From contig JBCBEC010000003.1 of NCBI GenBank assembly GCA_038528965.1, forward strand, positions 186,001 through 250,000: a stretch of DNA of 64,000 nt, in the 5' to 3' direction. Positions 18,695 through 25,403 of the stretch are shown here, one piece after another. The stretch is from Lewinella sp038528965 (lineage in GTDB: Bacteria > Bacteroidota > Bacteroidia > Chitinophagales > Saprospiraceae). The notes beneath the pieces were generated by a model that saw nothing but the letters and a program-made list of their open reading frames with translations, was not told the origin of the DNA and did no database searches. Numbering within the stretch: the first letter of the stretch is position 1; each line of letters opens with the position of its first letter. Position numbers and translations under genes: made by a program.

Positions 18695-20620
18695 ATGACA
18701 AAATACAATCTGGTATTACTCCTCCTTCTTCTTTCCTTTGGCACCGTATTTTCACAGTCTTCTGCTATTGATAGTCTCCGTCAACTACAGGCCAATAGCA
18801 CTGATGATTCACTACGATTCGAGTATTACTTTGAAATCTGCAGGCTGTCCTTGCCCAAGGCAGATAGTACCCAACAACAAGCCTATGCCGACACCCTGCA
18901 AAGCATGGCTGATGAGCGATCTGAGCCTTTCTTCGCAGCCAGGGTATTAGGCTTCAAAGCCATGACCTACCGTAAACAGGGCCGTATCTTAGAACAACGA
19001 GCGGCACTACAGGAAGCAAAACAGCTGTACGAAAGTACCGGTCGCCAAGAAGAACTGGCTGATACAGAATACTCGATGGCGCGCACCTTCCTACCGGAAG
19101 GAGATTACGAGTCTGCCTTTTCGGGCTACGAAAAAGCCTTACAAATTTACCGTCAGCTTGGCCTAGAGATACAGCTAGCTAACTCCTTAAACGCCCTGGG
19201 AGTGGTACAGCGCAGAGCAGGTAACTTTGATTCTGCTATTGAATACCTGAGCAAAGCCGCCAGCGCAAGTAGGAAGCTAAGTGATAAGGGCGGAGAAGCT
19301 ACGGCCTTACTCAATCAGGCGGTCATCCATAAAACACGCAAGGAGTACGAGCTTGCCCTTCCGCTCTACGAAAGAGGTCTGGAGTTAGCCGCAGGGCCAC
19401 CAAAAGATGAAGGCTTAGCAGCCTATATCCACAACAATTTGAGTGCGCTGTATTTTGCTCAAGGCAAGTATGAATTAGCGCTCGCAGAGGGTGAGAAAGC
19501 CTATGACTTCTTTTCTAAGAATGGCCAGCAGCGAGAGGTGGTAACCATAAATATGGGGATAGCGAGCAACCTCATGGGCTTGAAACGCTACAGTGAAGCG
19601 ATCCCCCGCTTTCAGGAAGTTCTGCAAGCAAGTAAGAGCGAACTGATGATTCAAATGGAGGCGCACGATGGACTGGCCAACTGTTTTGCTGGTACAAATC
19701 AGCTAGATAGTGCCTTGCACCACACGGTGCGGGCCAAAAAACTACAACAAGAGCTAGCTGATGAAAGTCGCCTTCAGGCGTTGGCCGAGGCAGAAGGTCG
19801 CTACCAAAACAAAGAAAAACAGGCACAAATTGAGCTCTTAGCTGCTGAGGACAAACGCAAGGCCGTAGCGATTTCTCGCCGCAATTGGAGTTTAGCCATC
19901 GGTGGGCTGGTGCTTCTAATTGTCTTGGGGCTGTTGCGTTCGGTCATGCAGCAACGCACACAGATTGCGGAGCAAAAAGAAGTCATCCAAAAAGCCTTAG
20001 GAGAAAAGGAAATACTCCTTAAGGAAATTCACCACCGGGTGAAGAACAACCTGCAGATGGTGTCCAGCCTTCTGAATCTCCAATCACGCCATCTCACGGA
20101 CTCTAAAGCAGTAGATGCCCTACAACTAGGCAAGAGTCGGGTGCGCAGTATGGCGCTAATCCATCAGCAACTCTATACCGACAAGGAGGTAAGTACCCTG
20201 GCAAACGCCAAATTCTATCTGGAAAAACTTAGTCAGGAAATCATCAATACCTACCAGCGAGATGATCAACAGATTGGGCTCAAGCAGGAGATCGCCGACA
20301 TTGATCTAGACATTGATACGCTCATCCCAATGGGTTTGCTCGTGAACGAAGCACTGACTAATGCTGTCAAATACGCCTTTGCTGAGGGTGCAAAAGGTGA
20401 ATTACAGGTAAATCTGAGTAGGGAGCAGACAAACATGTTCCTTTCTATCGAGGACAATGGTCGTGGTATTAAAAAGGCCACTTCCAATGGTACCCGCTTT
20501 GGCAGTATGCTCATGGAAACCCTGGCGGAGCAATTAGGCGGCGAACTGGAACGCCGCAGTACCGATCAAGGAACTCGACTGATCGTCGAGTTTCCGCTTA
20601 AGGAATCGGAACAGCAATAA
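18695..20620 (+). CDS. TPR-containing sensor histidine kinase (HisKA_2 type)
   Basis: A 641-residue kinase. A signal peptide (about 1-20) precedes a periplasmic region of about six tetratricopeptide repeats (roughly 55-370) containing NALGVVQRRAGNFDSAIEYL, YIHNNLSALYFAQGKYELAL and similar units. A transmembrane segment follows (about 398-416, WSLAIGGLVLLIVLGLL), then a coiled coil, a HisKA_2 dimerisation domain with EIHHRVKNNLQMVSSLLNLQ (His446/447) and a HATPase domain with NEALTNAVKYAF and EDNGRGI. The periplasmic TPRs are expected to sense a protein or peptide ligand. It pairs with the regulator immediately upstream. Confidence 0.92.
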   Translation: MTKYNLVLLLLLLSFGTVFSQSSAIDSLRQLQANSTDDSLRFEYYFEICRLSLPKADSTQQQAYADTLQSMADERSEPFFAARVLGFKAMTYRKQGRILEQRAALQEAKQLYESTGRQEELADTEYSMARTFLPEGDYESAFSGYEKALQIYRQLGLEIQLANSLNALGVVQRRAGNFDSAIEYLSKAASASRKLSDKGGEATALLNQAVIHKTRKEYELALPLYERGLELAAGPPKDEGLAAYIHNNLSALYFAQGKYELALAEGEKAYDFFSKNGQQREVVTINMGIASNLMGLKRYSEAIPRFQEVLQASKSELMIQMEAHDGLANCFAGTNQLDSALHHTVRAKKLQQELADESRLQALAEAEGRYQNKEKQAQIELLAAEDKRKAVAISRRNWSLAIGGLVLLIVLGLLRSVMQQRTQIAEQKEVIQKALGEKEILLKEIHHRVKNNLQMVSSLLNLQSRHLTDSKAVDALQLGKSRVRSMALIHQQLYTDKEVSTLANAKFYLEKLSQEIINTYQRDDQQIGLKQEIADIDLDIDTLIPMGLLVNEALTNAVKYAFAEGAKGELQVNLSREQTNMFLSIEDNGRGIKKATSNGTRFGSMLMETLAEQLGGELERRSTDQGTRLIVEFPLKESEQQ

Positions 20621-20633
20621 AAGGATTTCGGTG

Positions 20634-20905
20634 CAACAAAAAACGGTCATGCTGCATGCAGCATGACCGCTCACTACTTTCGTCAAACAAACACTTGAGA
20701 AAAAATGAGAAAACTTTAGTTACTACTAACGGAGGAGGCTTGAACATAGTACAAGCTCCTACCGCAGGCGTAGATTACCGGCCTTTGATGGTCCTCTGAG
20801 GGGACGTCAGTCAAACCGGCCGGTACTGGTGCGGAGTCTTTAGGTGCCGCTCCACACTAGAGCTGCTATTAATTAGTCAATGGGATCATTTCGTTCTTTG
20901 GGCAA
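20634..20905 (-). ncRNA. candidate structured RNA (minus strand), ending at the 26-base palindrome
   Basis: Read leftward, an AATATTTG sequence at 20910-20903 (one mismatch to TAnnTTTG) is followed by three hairpins and then a 13-bp stem with no spacer between its arms (20669-20644) and a TTTTTTGTTG run, the shape of an intrinsic terminator. The middle hairpin has 7 outer pairs (ACCGGCC with GGCCGGT), a bulge and 5 inner pairs. The terminator is too far (about 650 bases) from the HAD gene to be simply its own. Strand and extent are uncertain, and no RNA family was recognised. Confidence 0.3.
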
Positions 20906-21007
20906 ATATTTAGGTTTTAGGTGTTGGGGTTTGCTCATCTATACCCAAGCAAAAAAGAATGTTACCATGGGTGATAATTTTTTTAATAATTTTCATTAAC
21001 TTCTTTT

Positions 21008-21266
21008 TTTGTTTGTTCTCTAAAATATTAATACATTTACAAACTTCATCAAAAGGACTTGCGCCCGTCTTCTTACAGTAAGTCCACCTCTGACCGCAGC
21101 GCTTTACCTAGGTAATCAGAGAAATTCTTCATAGCAATTGTAAACACAAGTTTGGTACCTATCTAATGATAGGTAACGGTAGAACTATGTCCAGATGGTT
21201 CATTTTTGAAGAATCTGGACTTGGCGTTCAGGCAACGGGTGGGGCCCCTCCCAAGGGGCTTTATTA
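21008..21266 (+). ncRNA. candidate small RNA with near-consensus promoter and terminator-like end
   Basis: TTTG (21008-21011), a 20-base spacer and TACATTTA (21032-21039) predict a start near 21046. The following ~215 bases contain the hairpins GGACTT/AAGTCC (21055-21085), TTACCTAGGTAA (21104-21115), TACCTATC-TAAT-GATAGGTA (21156-21175) and GTCCAGAT/ATCTGGAC (21189-21220, with inner TTC/GAA pairs). They end in GCCCCT-CCCA-AGGGGC and TTTATTA. CGCCCGT near the 5' end can also pair with ACGGGTG near the 3' end, which would close the molecule in a 6S-like way. No conserved family motif was identified. Confidence 0.35.
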
Positions 21267-21324
21267 CTCCGAACTCAAAAACTTATCTAAAAACCACATC
21301 ACCCATATTTGCCTGTAGCACTCA

Positions 21325-21939
21325 CTAAACCACAACGCCGTACCCTTCCAATTCCTTCCTTAACTGCTCCGGCGAATGAAAATGGATAGTCCGAAGGCCC
21401 AGTTTCCGAGCGGCCTCCACATTGCGCAAATTGTCGTCGATAAAAAGAGATGATTTCAACTGGAGGGGGAAACGTTCTTCCAGTAGTCGATAAAAGACAG
21501 GGCTGGGCTTACGCATCTTTTCTTGCCCGGATACTAGCACACCCTGGAACCAGCCTAAGAACGGATAAAGGTCAATAGCAATAGGCCAAGTCTCGGCCGA
21601 CCAGTTGGTGAGGGCGAAAAGATCGTAGCGTTTTGCTTGGTACAACTCCTCCAATATGGTCAGTGTCCCGCTGATCGGGCCACCTAGCATCTCTGTCCAG
21701 CGGCCATAAAAGGCGTGGATTAATTCTGCCTGCTCTGGAAATTGCTTAACCAGCAGATCCGTTGCCTCCGCTAGTGATCTGCCGGCATCCTGTTCTTCGT
21801 TCCAATCCGGAGTGGTTACGGTAGCCAGAAAGTCTTCCATTTCCGTCTCCGAATCAAACAATTTGCGGTAGAGGTAACGAGGATCCCAGTCGATAAGAAC
21901 ACCGCCGAGGTCAAAGATGATAGTTTGAATGGGAAGCAT
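21325..21939 (-). CDS. HAD-like hydrolase, subfamily IA (YihX-like)
   Basis: A 204-residue soluble haloacid-dehalogenase-fold protein, probably a small-molecule phosphatase. Motif I is IIFDLGGVLIDWD with nucleophile Asp10; the second acid is replaced by Gly, as in the YihX/epoxide-hydrolase N-domain group that also has DLGNV or DLGGV. Motif II is the Thr of FALTNWS, motif III the Lys in MRKPSPVFY, and motif IV SLFIDDN. The cap is the small helical type (about 18-90). Substrate unknown. It stands alone, facing the structured intergenic region. Confidence 0.87.
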   Translation of the reverse strand: MLPIQTIIFDLGGVLIDWDPRYLYRKLFDSETEMEDFLATVTTPDWNEEQDAGRSLAEATDLLVKQFPEQAELIHAFYGRWTEMLGGPISGTLTILEELYQAKRYDLFALTNWSAETWPIAIDLYPFLGWFQGVLVSGQEKMRKPSPVFYRLLEERFPLQLKSSLFIDDNLRNVEAARKLGLRTIHFHSPEQLRKELEGYGVVV

Positions 21940-22246
21940 GGTATGGATTATTGATTAGTTCTGCTGTAGAAAATGATTGCGTATAAGCCTCCCGTAGAAG
22001 AGACACTCCCGATAGCTATCAGGGAGCAATGTCCCTTTACAGCTGGTATTTGATCTATGCCGATACAGTATAGCAAATGTACTGTTGGTGTGAAAGATTA
22101 TACCATATATATTGGTTTATCTACCTATACAAACAGGGTTTCAAAAGAAGCACAAAAAACTAGGAACTTTTTTCACCAAATATTTTTTCTATCCTTAAAT
22201 CTCCTTATCTTTGCATCCGCTTCGGGAAATGAAGCACTTTAAATAG
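21940..22246. other. 307-base region before tRNA-Arg: REP-like palindrome and promoter
   Basis: The left part holds an imperfect palindrome centred on GATAGCTATC (about 21988-22044), bounded by GTAGAAGAGACA and by TGTCCCTTTACAG. The right part carries the tRNA promoter. A 61-codon open frame (22057-22242) overlaps the promoter and was not accepted as a gene. Confidence 0.5.
22183..22213 (+). promoter_or_regulatory. promoter of tRNA-Arg and probably the ribosomal protein genes
   Basis: TTTT (22183-22186), a 19-base spacer and TATCTTTG (22206-22213) are a near-perfect Bacteroidota promoter. The transcript would start about 27 bases before the tRNA. Confidence 0.75.
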
Positions 22247-22320
22247 GGCTCCGTAGCTCAATTGGATAGAGTACCTGACTACGGATCAGGCGGTTGAAGG
22301 TTCGAATCCTTCCGGGGTCA
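22247..22320 (+). tRNA. tRNA-Arg(ACG)
   Basis: A 74-base cloverleaf. The acceptor stem GGCTCCG pairs with CGGGGTC (two G-U pairs), and the D-stem is GCTC/GAGT. The anticodon stem CCTGA/TCAGG encloses loop CTACGGA with anticodon ACG, and the T-stem GAAGG/CCTTC encloses TTCGAAT. The discriminator is A, and CCA is not encoded. Confidence 0.97.
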
Positions 22321-22330
22321 CTACCAACTA

Positions 22331-22362
22331 TTCCCGAGCATTGTGCTCGGGAATATTTTTTT
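22331..22362 (+). terminator. intrinsic terminator after tRNA-Arg
   Basis: TTCCCGAGCA and TGCTCGGGAA form a 10-base stem with loop TTG, followed by TATTTTTTT. It lies between the tRNA and rpmB, so rpmB is reached by read-through or by a promoter not recognised in 22363-22410. Confidence 0.85.
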
Positions 22363-22410
22363 AAGCTCCAAGTGGATTAATTCCTCAATTGGATTAAAAA
22401 GGAAGACGTC

Positions 22411-22665
22411 ATGTCTAAAGTTTGTCAACTTACTGGAAAGCGGCCAATTACTGGCAACAACGTTTCTCACTCGAATCGTAAGACCAAGCGCCGCTTCGTA
22501 CCTAATGTACAGAAGAAGCGTTTCTACATTCAGGAAGAGGATCGTTGGGTAACGCTACGGGTATCAGCTAAGGCAATGCGCAACATCAACAAGCTTGGTC
22601 TTGTTGCCTACTTGAAGAAGTTGGAGCGTAAAGGTGTTGATACCGGAGTGAAACTGAATTCGTAA
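22411..22665 (+). CDS. rpmB: 50S ribosomal protein bL28
   Basis: Large-subunit protein of 84 residues beginning MSKVCQLTGKRPITGNNVSHSNRKTKR, the standard bL28 signature, with VSAKAMRNINKLGL in the C-terminal half. Only one Cys (Cys5) remains, so it is the zinc-free form. It is followed after 27 bases by rpmG and then the DUF4295 gene, a conserved Bacteroidota order. Confidence 0.97.
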   Translation: MSKVCQLTGKRPITGNNVSHSNRKTKRRFVPNVQKKRFYIQEEDRWVTLRVSAKAMRNINKLGLVAYLKKLERKGVDTGVKLNS

Positions 22666-22692
22666 TTGCAAATTTTTTAAGTCGATCCTACT

Positions 22693-22881
22693 ATGGCAAA
22701 GAAATCAAAAGGTAATCGCCAGCAGATCATTCTTGAGTGCACAGAGCACAAGAACAGTGGCATGCCAGGAACTTCTCGCTACGTAACGCAGAAGAACCGT
22801 AAGAACACACCAGACCGTCTTGAGTTGAAGAAGTACAATCCGATCCTCAAGCGCATGACGGTACACCGTGAAATCAAGTAA
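22693..22881 (+). CDS. rpmG: 50S ribosomal protein bL33
   Basis: A 62-residue ribosomal protein with SGMPGTSRYVTQKNRKNTPDRLELKKYNP, typical of bL33. The N-terminal zinc ribbon is reduced to one Cys (Cys16), the zinc-free type. It is co-transcribed with rpmB. Confidence 0.96.
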   Translation: MAKKSKGNRQQIILECTEHKNSGMPGTSRYVTQKNRKNTPDRLELKKYNPILKRMTVHREIK

Positions 22882-22982
22882 GGCCTTGACCTTATCTTCG
22901 ATTTTGCTTATAATTGCTTAGCATCGGTGAGAATCTATTTTTCACCAATTTTAAGAGGTATTTAATCCGAAAATAGATAACT

Positions 22983-23156
22983 ATGGCTAAGGTTTCAAAA
23001 AACGCACGGGTTGCCCAGCGTGCCGCAAACGCCGGTTCTGGTCGTGACTTCGTGAAAGTAGTACAGAGTATTAAAAACCCTAAGACGGGTAAGTACTCCT
23101 ACAAGCAAGTGATGATACACAAAGACAAAGTGGACGAGTTCTTGGCTAAGAAATAA
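22983..23156 (+). CDS. DUF4295 family small protein
   Basis: A 57-residue, very basic protein (MAKVSKNARVAQRAANAGS ... KVDEFLAKK) starting at ATG 22983. It matches the DUF4295 family, which in Bacteroidota is encoded directly after rpmB and rpmG and upstream of ftsY. The charge, size and fixed linkage to ribosomal genes suggest a ribosome-associated protein; its function is not established. It starts 101 bases after rpmG and is followed by a terminator. Confidence 0.88.
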   Translation: MAKVSKNARVAQRAANAGSGRDFVKVVQSIKNPKTGKYSYKQVMIHKDKVDEFLAKK

Positions 23157-23182
23157 GCCCCTCCCCTCTTTTCAAGTATCAT

Positions 23183-23229
23183 AAAAAGGCTTTTCCCGGC
23201 AACTATCCAGGGAAAGCCTTTTTGTATTT
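23183..23229 (+). terminator. intrinsic terminator of the rpmB-rpmG-DUF4295 operon
   Basis: AAAAAGGCTTTTCCC (23183-23197) pairs with GGGAAAGCCTTTTT (23210-23223) with one bulged T, followed by GTATTT. Confidence 0.85.
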
Positions 23230-23276
23230 ACAGTGCTTGCAATGATATAGGTAATAGGCCTATCCGTCCGAAAAAC

Positions 23277-23308
23277 TTTCCACAACTTCTCGGCGTTTTC
23301 TATCTTGC
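23277..23308 (+). promoter_or_regulatory. candidate ftsY promoter
   Basis: TTTC (23277-23280), a 20-base spacer and TATCTTGC (23301-23308) resemble the consensus with one change. The start would be about 15 bases before ATG 23330. Confidence 0.5.
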
Positions 23309-23329
23309 CACAACTAATAAGACGTATAC

Positions 23330-24289
23330 ATGAGCTTTTTTTCTAATTTTTTTAATAGAGAGAAAAAAGAGGATCTAGATAAAGGTTTAGAGAAAACCAA
23401 GACTTCCTTCCTAGGTAAAATTGGGAAGGCCATTGCTGGTAAGACTACCGTAGATGAAGAGGTACTGGACGAATTGGAAGGTATACTAATTTCTTCAGAT
23501 GTTGGGCTGGATACCACGGTTAAGATCATTGAACGCATTGAGGAGCGCGTAGCCCGTGACAAATACCTCAACACCAGCGAACTGAACGAGATTCTACGCG
23601 ATGAAATCGTCCAGCTGTTAGCTGAAAACAACACCCAGGATCTGGAATCCTACAGCCTGCCCGAAGCACCAGAATCACCCGTTATCATATTGGTAGTTGG
23701 CGTTAATGGCGTTGGTAAGACTACAACCATTGGTAAATTAGCTCATCAGTACAAGAAGCAAGGTCTAAAAGTAGTAATGGGGGCCGGTGATACTTTCCGT
23801 GCCGCCGCGGTAGACCAACTCAAGATTTGGTCTGAGCGCGTTGGTTGTGATTTCTATAGCAAGGGCATGAACACTGACCCCGCTGCGGTAGCCTTTGAAA
23901 CCGTAGAATACGCCATAGAGAACAAGTGCGATGTAGCAATTATCGACACTGCTGGGCGTTTACATACCAAGTTCAACTTGATGAAAGAGTTGAGCAAAAT
24001 TCGCAATAGCGTCAATAAGAAAATGCCTTCTGCTCCGCACGAAGTACTTTTGGTACTGGACGCCACTACCGGGCAAAATGCGGTGGAACAAGCTACTCAT
24101 TTCACCAAAGCAACCGACGTTTCGGCCCTGGCCTTGACTAAGCTAGATGGGACAGCTAAAGGTGGTGTAGCCATTGGTATATCCGACCAGTTTAGTATTC
24201 CAATTAAATACATCGGTGTGGGTGAAGGTATCGAACAGCTCCAGATTTTTAACAAACGAGCCTTTGTCGATTCCCTCTTCGAAGAATAG
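23330..24289 (+). CDS. ftsY: signal recognition particle receptor FtsY
   Basis: SRP GTPase that docks ribosome-nascent chain complexes at the membrane. At 319 residues it is the short form: a basic/amphipathic N-terminus without a long acidic A domain, then the NG domain. G1 is GVNGVGKTTT, followed by DTFRAAAVDQL, G3 DTAGRLHTK, G4 TKLDGTAKGG and closure GVGEGIEQLQIF. Base 24289 ends the gene 12 bases before the next ORF, so the two are probably co-transcribed. Confidence 0.97.
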   Translation: MSFFSNFFNREKKEDLDKGLEKTKTSFLGKIGKAIAGKTTVDEEVLDELEGILISSDVGLDTTVKIIERIEERVARDKYLNTSELNEILRDEIVQLLAENNTQDLESYSLPEAPESPVIILVVGVNGVGKTTTIGKLAHQYKKQGLKVVMGAGDTFRAAAVDQLKIWSERVGCDFYSKGMNTDPAAVAFETVEYAIENKCDVAIIDTAGRLHTKFNLMKELSKIRNSVNKKMPSAPHEVLLVLDATTGQNAVEQATHFTKATDVSALALTKLDGTAKGGVAIGISDQFSIPIKYIGVGEGIEQLQIFNKRAFVDSLFEE

Positions 24290-24301
24290 ATTCTACCGCC
24301 T

Positions 24302-25399
24302 ATGCCTCGATTTCGTCTGCATCACTGGTCTAAAACAGGAAGCCGTGCCTGGGACAAAATACGAGTAGCAATTGGGCTGGGCCGCCACCTACCAGTGACC
24401 ATTCAGGCTTATCGTGGTTTCGGAAGTCGCGACTACTTGTTCATGAGTGGACGGGTCTTGCGTGATAAATCAATTCGCAAAGACGCCAGAGACAGTGCCT
24501 GGCGCAACTTCATTAATACGGTTAAACGGTTCAACTCACGAGAGATCAACGATGCCCGCCTTCGCATTCATTTTGCCGGAGAGACCTTTGAACTGGAGAC
24601 AGATGCTGAGGGTTACTACACGCTAGATACTCACCTGGCTACCCCGCTCCCACCTGCCCCATTGGAACCACCCTTTTGGCAGCAAGCCATTGTAGAACTG
24701 CTAAGTATTCCTGGAAATCAGGATGTATATCATAAAACCAACACAGAAGTCCTGATCCCGGGAGCCGTCGCCTCCTTTGGTGTGATCAGTGATATCGATG
24801 ACACTATCCTCAAGACCTATGTAACGAGCTGGCTTAAGTGGCGAACGCTTTATCTTACTATTCTAAAGAATGCGTTTTCTCGACAAGCCTTTAGCAATGT
24901 GGCACCTTTCTACCAGGCCTTACGCCGTGGCCCTGCGGGGCAGGACTACAACCCTTTTTTCTACGTATCCAATAGTCCTTGGAACCTTTATGATCTAATG
25001 GCGGAATTTCTGGACTTGAACCAGCTCCCACGGGGCCCAATTATGCTACGTGATTTTGGTTTACCCTACGAAGACCGTCCGGATAACTATCGCGGACACA
25101 AGCACAAACAGATTCTTCGCATTCTTAACTTGTACCCTGACTTGGCCTTTGTCCTCATTGGCGACAGCGGGGAAAAGGATGTCGATATTTACCGGGCAGT
25201 TACCGAAGAACATCCAGGACGGATCAAAGCCATTTATATCCGCGATGTGCGTAGCCGCCAAAGGGCAGAACGGGTGCAGAAGGTGTTGGACTGCATACCT
25301 CAAATCCCTTGCCTCCTGGTAAAAAGCTATGCAGAGGCTACCGAACACGCTGTAGCCAACGGCCTACTTTCGCTAGACACTTACAATAACTTTCGCTAA
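24302..25399 (+). CDS. APP1-like phosphatidate phosphatase domain protein (DUF2183)
   Basis: A 365-residue protein with a beta-rich N-terminal domain (about 20-115) and a HAD-type catalytic domain. The signature ISDIDDTIL has the DxDxT acids Asp164 and Asp166, and FYVSNSPWNL and VLIGDSGEKD supply the later HAD motifs. The family includes the yeast phosphatidate phosphatase App1; the bacterial substrate is unproven. No signal peptide is seen. It follows ftsY by 12 bases and converges on the DUF5916 gene with only 4 bases between stop codons. Confidence 0.88.
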   Translation: MPRFRLHHWSKTGSRAWDKIRVAIGLGRHLPVTIQAYRGFGSRDYLFMSGRVLRDKSIRKDARDSAWRNFINTVKRFNSREINDARLRIHFAGETFELETDAEGYYTLDTHLATPLPPAPLEPPFWQQAIVELLSIPGNQDVYHKTNTEVLIPGAVASFGVISDIDDTILKTYVTSWLKWRTLYLTILKNAFSRQAFSNVAPFYQALRRGPAGQDYNPFFYVSNSPWNLYDLMAEFLDLNQLPRGPIMLRDFGLPYEDRPDNYRGHKHKQILRILNLYPDLAFVLIGDSGEKDVDIYRAVTEEHPGRIKAIYIRDVRSRQRAERVQKVLDCIPQIPCLLVKSYAEATEHAVANGLLSLDTYNNFR

Positions 25400-25403
25400 G
25401 CCA

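Larger units (their letters stand above)
20621..21324. other. 704-base gene-free region dense in hairpins
   Basis: No credible coding sequence is present. From left to right it holds a perfect 26-base palindrome (20644-20669), three strong hairpins (20731-20766, 20777-20827, 20829-20855), an AT-rich stretch (20940-21030) with a promoter-like TTTG/TACATTTA pair, and five further hairpins ending in a GC-rich stem at 21244-21259. The structured parts are G+C-rich relative to the AT-rich middle. This looks like one or two non-coding RNA genes. Confidence 0.55.

Noticed and set aside
20690..21300. tmRNA or SRP RNA gene
   Set aside because: No tag-peptide frame ending in ALAA, no T-arm/CCA-like end and no SRP apical-loop GGAAG signature were found on either strand.
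22057..22242. 61-codon open frame before tRNA-Arg
   Set aside because: It covers the tRNA promoter and ends five bases before the tRNA; codon content is unlike the real genes.
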